NCBI GenBank assembly: GCA_026397015.1
Contig: JAPLVR010000006.1
Span: 1 to 64,000 of the forward strand
Source: Candidatus Iainarchaeum sp.
GTDB lineage: Archaea > Iainarchaeota > Iainarchaeia > Iainarchaeales > JAAZKV01
Reading direction: 5' to 3'
Length of the DNA: 64,000 nucleotides
The translations under genes and the position numbers were made by a program. The notes under the pieces were generated by a model. It did no database searches and was not told where the DNA came from. It worked only from the letters and a program-made list of their open reading frames with translations. This document shows, in pieces, positions 32,640-41,253 of the stretch (position 1 is the first letter of the stretch; the number at the start of each line of letters is the position of its first letter).

Positions 32640-34481
32640 TTATTTCTTGCCCAGCAGAGTTTGGATGTAACCCGCAAATTCGTTTTCAAACTTTTCAAGC
32701 CCTTCTATTTTTGCGTCAAAAATCAAAACTCTTTCTTTGATTTGCCTTTCAGCATCAACGTTTTTCTGGTCCAGCGCATTTATCGAATCGTTCATTCTCA
32801 CAAGCGTTTCTTCCATGTTTTTCAGGAACTGTTTCTTGAACTCGTCAAGGATTTCTATCTTCTGCTTTAGAGTGTCAAGAGAAAGCTGTTTCTCCGCCGC
32901 CTTTATTTTGTTTAATTCCACTTCCATTTCCTGAATCAAGCCTTCCGCTTTTTGAATCGCGAGCTCGTCAATCCTCTGCTCGGCTTCCTGCAGCATTCCT
33001 TCCGCAATATTTTTTTCAAGTTCAAGCGTTTTCGCAATCCTATCGTCCATTTCCTTCAGGTGCGCATCCGCCGCGTCAATGAATTCCTGCGTCTGCGATT
33101 TTATTCTTATTAACTCCGAATTTGACTCTGAAATAACCTGCACTTTTGTCCTTCGCACCTCGTCGATTGCGGCCGTGAGCTGTGCAAGCGCATCATCCCG
33201 CTCCCGCCTTGTTTTTTCAAGAGTAACGAGGTTTGATTTGAGCTCGTTGTTGTACTGCCTCAGCTCCGCTATTTTCGAATCGATTATGAAGGCGATTTCC
33301 CTCAATTTTTCTTCAAGCGCTTCGGTGTTGCTGGAAATAATCAATTCTTTCTGGGAGTCGAGCAGAATCTTGAATTTTTCTGTTTCCTTTCTAACTGCCG
33401 CATCAACCTTTTGGTCCACAACAGCATCAACATCGCTCTTTAATTTTTTCATTTCAGAAAGTTTTGCGTTTATCGCAATAACTATCCCTTTCTTCCAAAG
33501 CTGTTCAATGTCATTGTCGGAAACGGCGTCAAGGGAACTCGGCTTTCTTTGCGGCACAACCTTTTTAATTTCTTGAACCGGGATCTCCTGCGCGAAACTT
33601 TTTTGCAAATTTTTTGCTTCAACTTGCTGCACACTTTTTTGCCCGGCTTTTTTTGAGGTTTCAGAAGCAACTTCGCTAATTATTTTATTCACAATAAGAT
33701 TTTCAGATTCCTCCTGTGTTGGAGCCTCTTCCTGTTTTTCTTCAACCGATTTTGCGGTTGAAAATAAGGGCCTGACAACCTGCCTTGAACTTGCTGCCTT
33801 CAAAGCGTCTTCCTTTTCCTGCCGCTGGCGCTGAGGACTTTTCGAAAGCTTTCTCAGCGCATTAAGCGCATCGCTTTCCTCTTCAGCTTCCGATTCTGTT
33901 TGGTTTCCACTTCCACCCATTCCTTTTGTTCCCGCGCCTACCGCATTTTTTGCGGAATTCACTTCTGCGTTAAGGGAGTCCGCCTGCGCGTCAAGGGATT
34001 CCTCGGTTTCCGGCGCGTCCTCCTCTATTTTAATTCCAGTGTCGATTTCTGAAGGTTCTATTTCATTGTCGTCTTCATCCTCGACGCCTGAAATGTTTTC
34101 AACGGAACCGTTTTTTTGCTGTGCAGATGATTGGCCCTGTGAAACTTGCGAAAGGTTTTGCTGGCTCTTGGTAAGCTGTTCTGTTATTTCATCGAAAACG
34201 TCCTTTGAACCTTCTTCTTTTGAAGAGCCGTATTGAGAAGGCTGGGAAATCTGCCGCGAATAAGAAGGCTGCGCATTCGATTGTATCGAAACATATTCCT
34301 CAATCTTCGGCTGGCCAAAAGAACTCGCGGCAGTTGAACCGCTTCTGGCTTCCATCGTAAGTTCAAGGGCTTCTTTTTTGTCAACACCGACGTCAGCCAG
34401 GTTTGACACTATTTCTTCGTCAGAAACTCCGAGGGCAATGAGCTTTTTTATGGAGTCAAGTATGAGTTCGCGCTTGTCCAT
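32640..34481 (-). CDS. Large coiled-coil protein with a UBA-like N terminus
   Basis: A 613-residue protein of unknown function. Residues 1-45 (ILDSIKKLIALGVSDEEIVS, then VGVDKKEALELT) form a small three-helix UBA-like domain. Residues 45-330 are Ser/Gln/Glu-rich and probably disordered. Residues 330-600 are long alpha helices (for example QKELIISSNTEALEEKLREI), predicted to form a coiled coil. It resembles MCP-like or structural scaffold proteins, but there is no transmembrane segment or sensory domain. It stands downstream of the LSm and MinD genes on the minus strand. Confidence 0.55.
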   Translation of the reverse strand: MDKRELILDSIKKLIALGVSDEEIVSNLADVGVDKKEALELTMEARSGSTAASSFGQPKIEEYVSIQSNAQPSYSRQISQPSQYGSSKEEGSKDVFDEITEQLTKSQQNLSQVSQGQSSAQQKNGSVENISGVEDEDDNEIEPSEIDTGIKIEEDAPETEESLDAQADSLNAEVNSAKNAVGAGTKGMGGSGNQTESEAEEESDALNALRKLSKSPQRQRQEKEDALKAASSRQVVRPLFSTAKSVEEKQEEAPTQEESENLIVNKIISEVASETSKKAGQKSVQQVEAKNLQKSFAQEIPVQEIKKVVPQRKPSSLDAVSDNDIEQLWKKGIVIAINAKLSEMKKLKSDVDAVVDQKVDAAVRKETEKFKILLDSQKELIISSNTEALEEKLREIAFIIDSKIAELRQYNNELKSNLVTLEKTRRERDDALAQLTAAIDEVRRTKVQVISESNSELIRIKSQTQEFIDAADAHLKEMDDRIAKTLELEKNIAEGMLQEAEQRIDELAIQKAEGLIQEMEVELNKIKAAEKQLSLDTLKQKIEILDEFKKQFLKNMEETLVRMNDSINALDQKNVDAERQIKERVLIFDAKIEGLEKFENEFAGYIQTLLGKK

Positions 34482-34557
34482 CCAATATCAAACTATAAAT
34501 AGTTCTTATTGAATAAAAAGCTGTTGGTGGGGTTTAATTCGGCTTTAAGAGACCTGT

Positions 34558-34788
34558 TTAAGGAGAAATCATTACTATGCTGTCGCCGCGAACCATAATC
34601 TTGCCGTAATTTGTTTTCAGCTGGCCGTCAACTATCTGGGAAGCGTTTTCAAGGACTATATTCATGTGAATGTCGAAAGCTTTGAGCTTTCCCCTCACCT
34701 GTGTGCTTCCCTTCATTACAACAAGCACTTCTTTTCCGAGAGAATCGTTCAACAAATCGAACGGCCTGTTGCTCATTTTTTCATTCAT
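34558..34788 (-). CDS. Sm-like archaeal protein (LSm)
   Basis: A 76-residue Sm fold: PFDLLNDSLGKEVLVVMKGS (Sm1 with the VxxKG turn), then a helix-less variant FDIHMNIVLENASQ and the Sm2 motif GKIMVRGDSIVMI. These proteins form rings that bind U-rich RNA. The ATG at 34788 shares one base with the MinD stop (TGATG), so the two are translationally coupled. The ring-forming RNA binder next to MinD is unusual. A shorter start at residue 5 (MSNRPF) is possible. Confidence 0.85.
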   Translation of the reverse strand: MNEKMSNRPFDLLNDSLGKEVLVVMKGSTQVRGKLKAFDIHMNIVLENASQIVDGQLKTNYGKIMVRGDSIVMISP

Positions 34789-35579
34789 CATTTCTTCCAC
34801 CAGAAAAATAATCTTGCAAGCAAACCTTTTTTAATGAACCCTTCCTTCTGCGCATCTTCCTGCACTTTCAACCCTGTTAGGCGCGAAGCGATTCGCTGGA
34901 ACTCAATTGCAGCCGGAGAATTCGGAATACGCGCAATTACCGGCGCAGCCTTTTCCTGAGAAAATGTTCTTCTTACTTCAGGGTCGTCTGGAACGGAACC
35001 GTAAACAGGGGTTTCCAAAAAATTCGCAATATCCTGCTGAGGAATTTCGCCCTTCTCCTTCCGCACAAAATTAATTATAACGCCCGTTACTTTCGCCCCG
35101 AGGCGCTGGGCAATCTGCCGGGTTTTCTCCGCATCCGCCAAAGCGGGCGGATTCGGCATCGTAACAAGAAGCATTTCCTGCGAAGCGCTTATCGCGCTGA
35201 TTACCTGCTTTTCAATTCCTGCCGCCGCATCCAGCAAAATATAATCGTAATCTTCCTCAATTTCTTTTATCACCCCGGCTAATCTTTCGCTGTCCAACCG
35301 CTTGTAATTTTCCAGGCTCATTCCGGACGGAACCAAATGAATGCCGCCCGGCCCGTCATAAATGGAATCCCTTATCTGCGCCTCGCCCAAAAGAACATCG
35401 TGCAAAGTTATCGGCGAACTCTGCATTCCCAAAATGAGCGAAAGGTTCGCCATCGCGACGTCCGCGTCGATTAACAAAACTTTTTTTCCTAATTTAGAAA
35501 GTGCTATTCCCAAATTTGCCGTAAGAGTTGTTTTTCCTGTTCCGCCCTTTCCGGAAGCAATTACCATTATGCGCGCCAT
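34788..35579 (-). CDS. minD: MinD-family P-loop ATPase
   Basis: A 263-residue ParA/MinD ATPase: deviant Walker A KGGTGKTTLTANLG, LLIDADVAMANLSLILG and DYILLDAAAG. The C-terminal end (KKGLLARLFFWWKK) forms an amphipathic, membrane-binding helix as in bacterial MinD. Archaeal MinD proteins position chemosensory or motility machinery rather than the division site. A shared strong promoter (35610-35636) drives it, and it is coupled to the LSm gene. No MinC or MinE partner is found here. Confidence 0.9.
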   Translation of the reverse strand: MARIMVIASGKGGTGKTTLTANLGIALSKLGKKVLLIDADVAMANLSLILGMQSSPITLHDVLLGEAQIRDSIYDGPGGIHLVPSGMSLENYKRLDSERLAGVIKEIEEDYDYILLDAAAGIEKQVISAISASQEMLLVTMPNPPALADAEKTRQIAQRLGAKVTGVIINFVRKEKGEIPQQDIANFLETPVYGSVPDDPEVRRTFSQEKAAPVIARIPNSPAAIEFQRIASRLTGLKVQEDAQKEGFIKKGLLARLFFWWKK

Positions 35580-35609
35580 TCAATCCCACCGATTTATAAC
35601 CTATAAAAG

Positions 35610-35636
35610 CTGTAAGAGTATAAAACTGTTTCCCTT
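35610..35636 (-). promoter_or_regulatory. Strong BRE/TATA promoter of minD
   Basis: Read on the minus strand, GAAACAGTTTTATACTCT carries a purine-rich BRE and the TATA core TTTTATA. It lies about 40 nt before the minD ATG. A closely similar 27-bp element (24 of 27 bases equal) precedes the NYN-domain gene at 39324-39350, so both may share regulation. Confidence 0.6.
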
Positions 35637-35750
35637 AATATAAAATAAAAAAAATACCATGCTGTCCCGAAATTGAATATTTGTCACTAAGCAAAAACAA
35701 AAAACTATCAAAAATCAAAAAAATTTAAAAAAAATGAGGCGCTTTTTGAA

Positions 35751-38201
35751 TTAGTCAGTCTGCCACTTCAAAATGGGGTAATCGTTGCCCTGCTCGGTCC
35801 AGACGTTGGTAAAGTCCCAGCCGGAGTGGAACGGTTCTTTTTCTTCGGAATAAACCGAACCCTTGAAATAATCGGCGCCGGAACTTTCATAAGTCCTGTT
35901 GCAGTAAAAAACAGTGTCCATCGCGGTGCCGTTATTTCCGCTTCCGCTTGAATCATTCAGGTCGCCGTCCAATTGCCAAAATCCCAAAGCTCCGGAAACT
36001 GTGCCGCCGCCGAAGAGAGTGGCGACTTCGTCGGCACTTAAATTACGGTCCCAGATGCCGACCTCATCTATTCTCCCCTTCCACTGCCTCTCCGCACCGG
36101 TATTATACCCTGTTCCAAGTGCAAGGTTCGGAAGGCTGGTTGGCCACAGAGTGCTTTTCGCGGCGTTGAAAATCAGCGAATTATCCAGGTAGCCTTTGAC
36201 ATTGCTCGCGTTTTTGTCCCAAACAAATACCACATGATACCATCTGTTGGCATCCATCGGGTTCCCGAGGCCGGTATTCATATGTTGGTTTGCAGTAAAG
36301 TCTCCGGTCCCGATAACAACGCCGAATGATCTATCGCCCGCTTCCTCAAATCTTATGCCGTTGTTTCCGCCATTGTAATTGGTTGTAAGAGGGTTTCTGT
36401 AATTTGCAACTTCGTCAGCGTACATCCAGAAGCTTATTGTACCCTTGTCAGGGAAGTTGGCTGAAATGTTCCCGATGCTTATGTAAGTGGTTCCGCTAAT
36501 GAATCTGTACGCTGAATTGGGGTTGCTGAGCCTGTCATCAACAAAGTTCTGGTCAACAGTATATTGGTTGTTAGTGTAGTATGAGTTGGATGCCGCACTG
36601 CTACAGTTGCCGAAACCACGCGCATTGGTTCCGCTCATCGCACTCGTCGTAAAACTGTTGCTTGTATTGTTATGCACCCCCGCAAAACCGCCTATGTTTG
36701 ATGCGCCGGTTCCGTTCACGGTTCCCGTCGAATACGCTCTCGAAGCGGTTCCAGAACCTTCAATAACCCCTGCAAGCCCCCCAACATAGTTGCTGGTGCC
36801 GGTTACATTCCCGGTCGCATAAGAATCATAAATCGAGGTCCCGCTCCCGCTGTTCCCAACCAGACCGCCGATACGCTGAGAACCTGAAACATTCCCTCCC
36901 GCAAAGGACTCGGAAACAGGACAGCCTGCCCCCGTTAGCCCCCCAACACGCTCGCCGCCAGAAACACTTGCAAGAGAATACGATTCCGAAATGCTCCCAC
37001 AGACGCCCGAAAGCCCTCCGACATAATTGCTAACCCCTCTGACAGTGCCCGTAGTGTACGAACCGGTGATAGCTGCCCCTTGGCCCACCAATCCGCCAAC
37101 AATATCCTTGCCAGTCACATTGATATCCGCCAAACCCACATCCCTTATCGTTACGGACGAATTCATGTAGCCAAGCAGCCCGACATAATTCTCGCTCGGC
37201 CGATTTATGTACAAATTACTTATCGTGTGGTTTTGGCCGTTGAAAGAGCCGCTGAAGTCAGTATGCAACCAAGTGCCTCCGCAGCCGTCGGATTCGCGGG
37301 TACAACTCTCCGCATCTGTGCATCCTGTATTCAACCAGTTCTGTTCATATCCGCAATATGGTTCGGTTATCCATGTGCACTCATCATTTTCGCAGTCCTC
37401 CTGGCTACCGTACTCTCCACGCCACCCCCCCTCCTCACCATACATATAGAAGCACACTGGAAGGCTTTCTGTAATCCACTCCAGCCCGCAGCCTCCCGCT
37501 TCGCGTTCGCATGATGCCTCGTCACCGCACCCTCCCACCGTGCAACTAGCCGGGTCGCCTATCGGGTTGAAACCCGCGCCGCCATTCCAAGTATTGGTAT
37601 CAGAACAATCGATATTCTGTGCGAGCGCGTAATTCGCATCCAAATCATTGTTCATGTCCTGCAATTCATTACAGTCGGACAAAAGGAACGGGTGCGCGTA
37701 ACTACCATCCTCATATACTGAAGGTATAACATCAGTGGTACAACTCACGACCAGCTCCCCGCCGGAAACAATATGCAACAAACCATCCGCATCCCTATAA
37801 ACAACTCTTACCAAATAAGTCCTTGAACCGCCAACACAAGGAGACAAATCACCAACCGAAACACTCGCCTCCCCCCCCCCCAAAACCCTCGAAAAAGAAA
37901 CATTCACATCAACACCATCAACACTCAAACCAACAACATTAACATCCCCCACACCATTATTCCTAAACCTAAACAACGCATCCCCATTAGAATCAGCAAC
38001 AGACCCAACAATCCCCACACTCTGAAAAGCCCAAAACAAATCAGACTTATTCTTCGCAATACTAGGCGCAGACTCGATAAAAGAAGCCACCAAACTAACA
38101 ACAACCAAACCAATAACAACAATAATTGCGAGCAAAACAATATACTCAATAGTACCCTGCGCCTTTGGAGATTTAATGCGCGCCAAAAAATAGTTCCACA
38201 T
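35751..38201 (-). CDS. GLUG-repeat surface protein 2 with class III signal peptide and LamG-like domain
   Basis: An 816-residue exported protein. Residues 13-36 hold the class III signal (KAQGTIEYIVLLAIIVVIGL). The conserved linker follows (VVGLSVDGVDVNVSFSRV, then SPCVGGSRTYLVRVVY), a disulphide-rich block (about 15 Cys between residues 210 and 315), GLUG repeats (VGGLVGQGAAITGSYTTG and others), and then a Concanavalin A/LamG-like insertion (about residues 530-735, e.g. ISFWMYADEV and RIDEVGIWDRNLSADEV). The conserved tail YPILKWQTD matches the other two copies. A TATA box at 38221-38231 predicts a leaderless message. The gene carries 11 consecutive Gs on its coding strand at nt 321-331. Confidence 0.85.
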   Translation of the reverse strand: MWNYFLARIKSPKAQGTIEYIVLLAIIVVIGLVVVSLVASFIESAPSIAKNKSDLFWAFQSVGIVGSVADSNGDALFRFRNNGVGDVNVVGLSVDGVDVNVSFSRVLGGGEASVSVGDLSPCVGGSRTYLVRVVYRDADGLLHIVSGGELVVSCTTDVIPSVYEDGSYAHPFLLSDCNELQDMNNDLDANYALAQNIDCSDTNTWNGGAGFNPIGDPASCTVGGCGDEASCEREAGGCGLEWITESLPVCFYMYGEEGGWRGEYGSQEDCENDECTWITEPYCGYEQNWLNTGCTDAESCTRESDGCGGTWLHTDFSGSFNGQNHTISNLYINRPSENYVGLLGYMNSSVTIRDVGLADINVTGKDIVGGLVGQGAAITGSYTTGTVRGVSNYVGGLSGVCGSISESYSLASVSGGERVGGLTGAGCPVSESFAGGNVSGSQRIGGLVGNSGSGTSIYDSYATGNVTGTSNYVGGLAGVIEGSGTASRAYSTGTVNGTGASNIGGFAGVHNNTSNSFTTSAMSGTNARGFGNCSSAASNSYYTNNQYTVDQNFVDDRLSNPNSAYRFISGTTYISIGNISANFPDKGTISFWMYADEVANYRNPLTTNYNGGNNGIRFEEAGDRSFGVVIGTGDFTANQHMNTGLGNPMDANRWYHVVFVWDKNASNVKGYLDNSLIFNAAKSTLWPTSLPNLALGTGYNTGAERQWKGRIDEVGIWDRNLSADEVATLFGGGTVSGALGFWQLDGDLNDSSGSGNNGTAMDTVFYCNRTYESSGADYFKGSVYSEEKEPFHSGWDFTNVWTEQGNDYPILKWQTD
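37871..37881 (-). repeat. 11-base homopolymer (G on the coding strand) in surface gene 2
   Basis: Eleven consecutive Cs on the + strand, i.e. a G11 tract encoding the Gly run in SRVLGGGEASVS, about 110 codons into the 816-codon gene. The two paralogues do not have this tract at the matching spot. Changes by one or two bases would shift the frame before the GLUG region. Confidence 0.8.
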
Positions 38202-38265
38202 ACTCTAATATGCGCCTCGGCTATATAAATATTTTCCCAAAAATCAGCAGGGACAAAATGAGACC

Positions 38266-38721
38266 TTAAATTTTCAAATCGCCCAAGCCGTAAGATTCGA
38301 AAACGCCCGCTTCCTTTTTTTCCGCCTGGAAATTGTCGGAAAAAACCGCCGGAACCATTTTTGCCACGTCCTTCAAAGAAAGATTTGCGGGAAGCAGAAG
38401 CTCCTCGTCAAAAGCGGTAACCAAATCAATCTGCGACCGCGCCAATTCAACCGCCTGAAAGTAACCCTTTCCCTTTGCCCCGTTCAAAAAATATTTTAGA
38501 GCTTCTTTTCCCTTGAAGCCCGCCCCTACCGACAGGCATTCGGCAAAGCAGGCGTACATTTTTCCTTCCTTGAAAAACAAAACGCTCTCCTCTATGCAGG
38601 ACGCCTTAACTGTTTGTATCAGATAGCCGCTGAAACCGCCGTCAACCAGGCTTTTCGCAATCGTCTCAAAATCGAACGGAATCGTTCCCTTCAAAACAAC
38701 CTTTCCTGCGGGAAAATTCAT
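38266..38721 (-). CDS. DUF2226-like small protein
   Basis: A 151-residue protein. The pattern MNFPAGKVVLKGTIPFDFE, then GGFSGYLIQTVKAS and SVLFFKEGKMYACFAE matches the archaeal DUF2226/DUF4388-type fold, thought to bind partners in signalling. The tail (VFSDNFQAEKKEAGVFE) is family-like too. No biochemical function is known. A GTGGTG ribosome-binding sequence precedes ATG 38721, and it stands alone between the surface gene and the NYN gene. The call is by pattern, moderately sure. Confidence 0.6.
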   Translation of the reverse strand: MNFPAGKVVLKGTIPFDFETIAKSLVDGGFSGYLIQTVKASCIEESVLFFKEGKMYACFAECLSVGAGFKGKEALKYFLNGAKGKGYFQAVELARSQIDLVTAFDEELLLPANLSLKDVAKMVPAVFSDNFQAEKKEAGVFESYGLGDLKI

Positions 38722-38818
38722 TTGCACACCACAATTTTAAAAATCAAATCCTGAAAACAAAATTCAACCAAATTATTGCTCGCCCCTCAAATAAATTACT
38801 GCTCTCAATTCAAAAAAA

Positions 38819-39271
38819 TTACTGCTTGCCCTTCAAAAAAATAACTTTATCGGCCGTATTCTTCAAAGCAGCCGCACTCATCTTTTCGCCCATTATCGCA
38901 ATCGTTTCCTTTCCCCTGTTCTTTGCCTTTATTATCGCGGGCAAAAAATCGGAGTCGCGCGTCACAAAAACAATCGCATCAATCGAATCATTGAAAACAG
39001 TTTCAGTTGCATCACAAGCCATCGCAACATCAATATCCGTTGTTGAAACCAAAGGCTCGAAACCCTGATTCACAACAGCTTCTACCAGCTTTTCGGAAGC
39101 AAACTGATTCAAATAAACTTTTCCGACTTTCATCGAACCGAGCTTCTGGACCTCTTTCTTAATCAAGTCCAAATCGATGCCCAATTCTTTCCTCAAAATG
39201 TTCGGACCGTCAACGAAAACCGCCAAACGCTTCTCCTTCTGGCCGAAACGCTTCTTAAATCTCTCAAACAC
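38819..39271 (-). CDS. NYN-domain (LabA/DUF88-type) endonuclease-like protein
   Basis: A 150-residue NYN/PIN-fold protein: RLAVFVDGPNILRKELGID (first acidic site), then a middle acidic cluster TTDIDVAMACDATETVFND and VFVTRDSDFLPAIIKAKNRG. These Asp residues coordinate metal in NYN ribonucleases. A GTG at 39271 preceded by the GTGGTTTTT ribosome-binding pattern used elsewhere here is the likely start; a longer frame is probably not translated. A strong promoter at 39324-39350 is almost identical to the one at minD. In archaea such proteins may cut RNA or sense small ligands. Confidence 0.8.
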   Translation of the reverse strand: MFERFKKRFGQKEKRLAVFVDGPNILRKELGIDLDLIKKEVQKLGSMKVGKVYLNQFASEKLVEAVVNQGFEPLVSTTDIDVAMACDATETVFNDSIDAIVFVTRDSDFLPAIIKAKNRGKETIAIMGEKMSAAALKNTADKVIFLKGKQ

Positions 39272-39323
39272 AAAAACCACTTTCCACCGATTCCCGCCGA
39301 AACGGGAACAAAAATAAGTTAGC

Positions 39324-39350
39324 CTGAAAGGGTATAAAACTGTTTCTCTT
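39324..39350 (-). promoter_or_regulatory. Strong BRE/TATA promoter of the NYN gene, shared with minD
   Basis: On the minus strand AGAAACAGTTTTATACCCT repeats the minD promoter (35610-35636) with only three differences over 27 bp. TATA is about 62 nt before the GTG start, leaving room for a short leader with GTGGTTTTT. Confidence 0.6.
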
Positions 39351-39374
39351 GCTGAAAAAAAAGAACACAAAAAA

Positions 39375-41195
39375 TCATTCCACTTGCCAAGTCAATATTG
39401 GATAATTATCAACACGTGCTGTCCAGTTCTTATCTAAGCCGAAAGTCCAGTAAGGTACCACCGTATCATAAACATTATGGTCTTGAGAATAGAAAACAGT
39501 TTTATCCGCTTCATTATAAGTCACATTCCCGTCAGGGTTCCCTATCGCATTCCAATCCCCAGCACCAGTCCACCAGCCGCAATTGGAAACTGTTCCTTCT
39601 TTGAATCCGACTAGACCCCCAACATCAATAGTTCCAGATACAGCCCCTGTCGAATAAGAGTTAGAAACAGCACCCCCGGCCCAGCCGACTAGTCCCCCGA
39701 CATAATTAGTGCCAATTGTAATCCCCGTTGAATAAGAATTAGAAATCGACCCATCCCATTGACCTCCAACTAGCCCACCAACATCATAACCGCCAGTTAC
39801 ATTCCCTATTGAATAAGAATCAGAAATTGCCCCCCCTTCTTGGTCTCCGACTAGGCCCCCAACCTCATCAGAATCAGGAGTGCCAGTTACATTCCCTGTT
39901 GAATAAGAATTAGAAATTGCCCCACTATTTTTGAACCCGACTAGGCCCCCAAGAGAATCAGAAGTTCCATTTACGCTTCCTGTTGAATAAGAATCAGAAA
40001 TCGTTCCATATTGGTGTCCGGCTAGGCCACCGACATCATAACCAGAACCATTTACGCTTCCTGTTGAATAAGAAGCAGAAACCGTTCCCTCTTGGGTTCC
40101 GACAAGGCCCCCGACTTCATTAACACCATTTACAGCCCCTGTTGAATAAGAATTAGAAATCGCCACCCCTGGATATTGGAGTCCTACCAGGCCTCCGACT
40201 TCATTAACACCATTTACAGCCCCTGTTGAGTGAGAGTTAGAAATCGACCCATACTGCCATCCAACGAGACCCCCGATACCATCATTAGAACTGGTTACGC
40301 TTCCTGTTGAATAAGAATCAGAAATTGCCCCCCCTTCTTGGTCTCCGACTAGGCCCCCAACCCCTTCACCAGAACTATTTATGCTTCCCGCCGAATAAGA
40401 ACCAGAAATCACCCCATATTGGTATCCGACGAGACCCCCGACATAGTTACCGCTGCCAGTTACACTCCCTGTTGAATAAGAACCAGAAACCGTTCCAGAC
40501 TCTTGATATCCGATTATTCCCCCAACCTCCGAGTTTCCGGTTATATTCGAGTTTTCCATTCCCAAATCCTTTACTTCCGAACCATTAACATACCCGAATA
40601 AGCCAACATTGTTCGTGTTTGGCCGGTAAATGTACAAATTGCTTACCGAGTAGTTCCCTCCGTCAAGGCTGCCGGTAAACTCATTCATAGCATCCCCAAT
40701 CGGCACAAAGCCAGATTCAGGCGGTGGCGAGAAGTCCAAGTGCCGCCCAAAAACTCCGCTGCCCTCATCTTCTTGTAGGTTCCAATTAATGGTATTAAAA
40801 CAATTAATGTCCTGCGCGAGCGCGTAGTTCGCATCCAAATCATTGCTCATACCCTGCAACTCATTACAATCGGACAAAAGGAACGGATGCGCATAACTAC
40901 CGTCCTCAAATGGTGGAGCAGGAACAACAGGAACATCAGGCGTACAATTGACAACAAACTCGGAGGGGCCGACAGTATGCTGGATACCATACTTATCCTT
41001 GTAAGTAATCTTCACGGAATAAGTCCGCGAACCACCAACACAACCAGACAAATCGGAAACTATAATCGTTCTATCATCGCCTCCGGAAATACTGGCGGAA
41101 TCGAAATTCAAATCCACACCATCAACATTAATCCCAGTAACAGTAACATTCTCAAACGTTTCTTTTTTAAAAACAACCCAATTCATTTTATTCAA
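39375..41195 (-). CDS. GLUG-repeat protein 3, copy without signal peptide
   Basis: A 606-residue relative of the other two surface proteins. It starts inside their conserved linker (ENVTVTGINVDGVDLNFDS) and so lacks the class III signal and about 55-70 N-terminal residues. The first 12 codons (MNKMNWVVFKKE) do not match the paralogues. There follow the Cys block and 12 GLUG repeats (GSYSTGSVTGSGNYVGGLVG and variants), ending with YPILTWQVE. Start could be TTG 41195 or ATG 41186. With no export signal it should be trapped inside the cell, or is a silent sequence store. The 5' side is bounded 58 bp away by the aIF5A gene. Confidence 0.7.
   Translation of the reverse strand: MNKMNWVVFKKETFENVTVTGINVDGVDLNFDSASISGGDDRTIIVSDLSGCVGGSRTYSVKITYKDKYGIQHTVGPSEFVVNCTPDVPVVPAPPFEDGSYAHPFLLSDCNELQGMSNDLDANYALAQDINCFNTINWNLQEDEGSGVFGRHLDFSPPPESGFVPIGDAMNEFTGSLDGGNYSVSNLYIYRPNTNNVGLFGYVNGSEVKDLGMENSNITGNSEVGGIIGYQESGTVSGSYSTGSVTGSGNYVGGLVGYQYGVISGSYSAGSINSSGEGVGGLVGDQEGGAISDSYSTGSVTSSNDGIGGLVGWQYGSISNSHSTGAVNGVNEVGGLVGLQYPGVAISNSYSTGAVNGVNEVGGLVGTQEGTVSASYSTGSVNGSGYDVGGLAGHQYGTISDSYSTGSVNGTSDSLGGLVGFKNSGAISNSYSTGNVTGTPDSDEVGGLVGDQEGGAISDSYSIGNVTGGYDVGGLVGGQWDGSISNSYSTGITIGTNYVGGLVGWAGGAVSNSYSTGAVSGTIDVGGLVGFKEGTVSNCGWWTGAGDWNAIGNPDGNVTYNEADKTVFYSQDHNVYDTVVPYWTFGLDKNWTARVDNYPILTWQVE
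39619..40537 (-). repeat. GLUG repeat block in gene 3 with near-identical DNA cassettes
   Basis: Twelve GLUG units of about 66-81 bp run through this stretch. The cassettes at about 39810-39861 and 40310-40362 are nearly identical over 50 bp (both read SDSYS...GGLVGDQEGG). This shows recent copying inside the gene, and the same motifs occur in the other GLUG genes. Confidence 0.7.
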
Positions 41196-41253
41196 ACAGT
41201 TTTAAGCCTAAATTAATTTAATTTCGCTTGAGAAAGGAAAAATAGGTGGTTTT

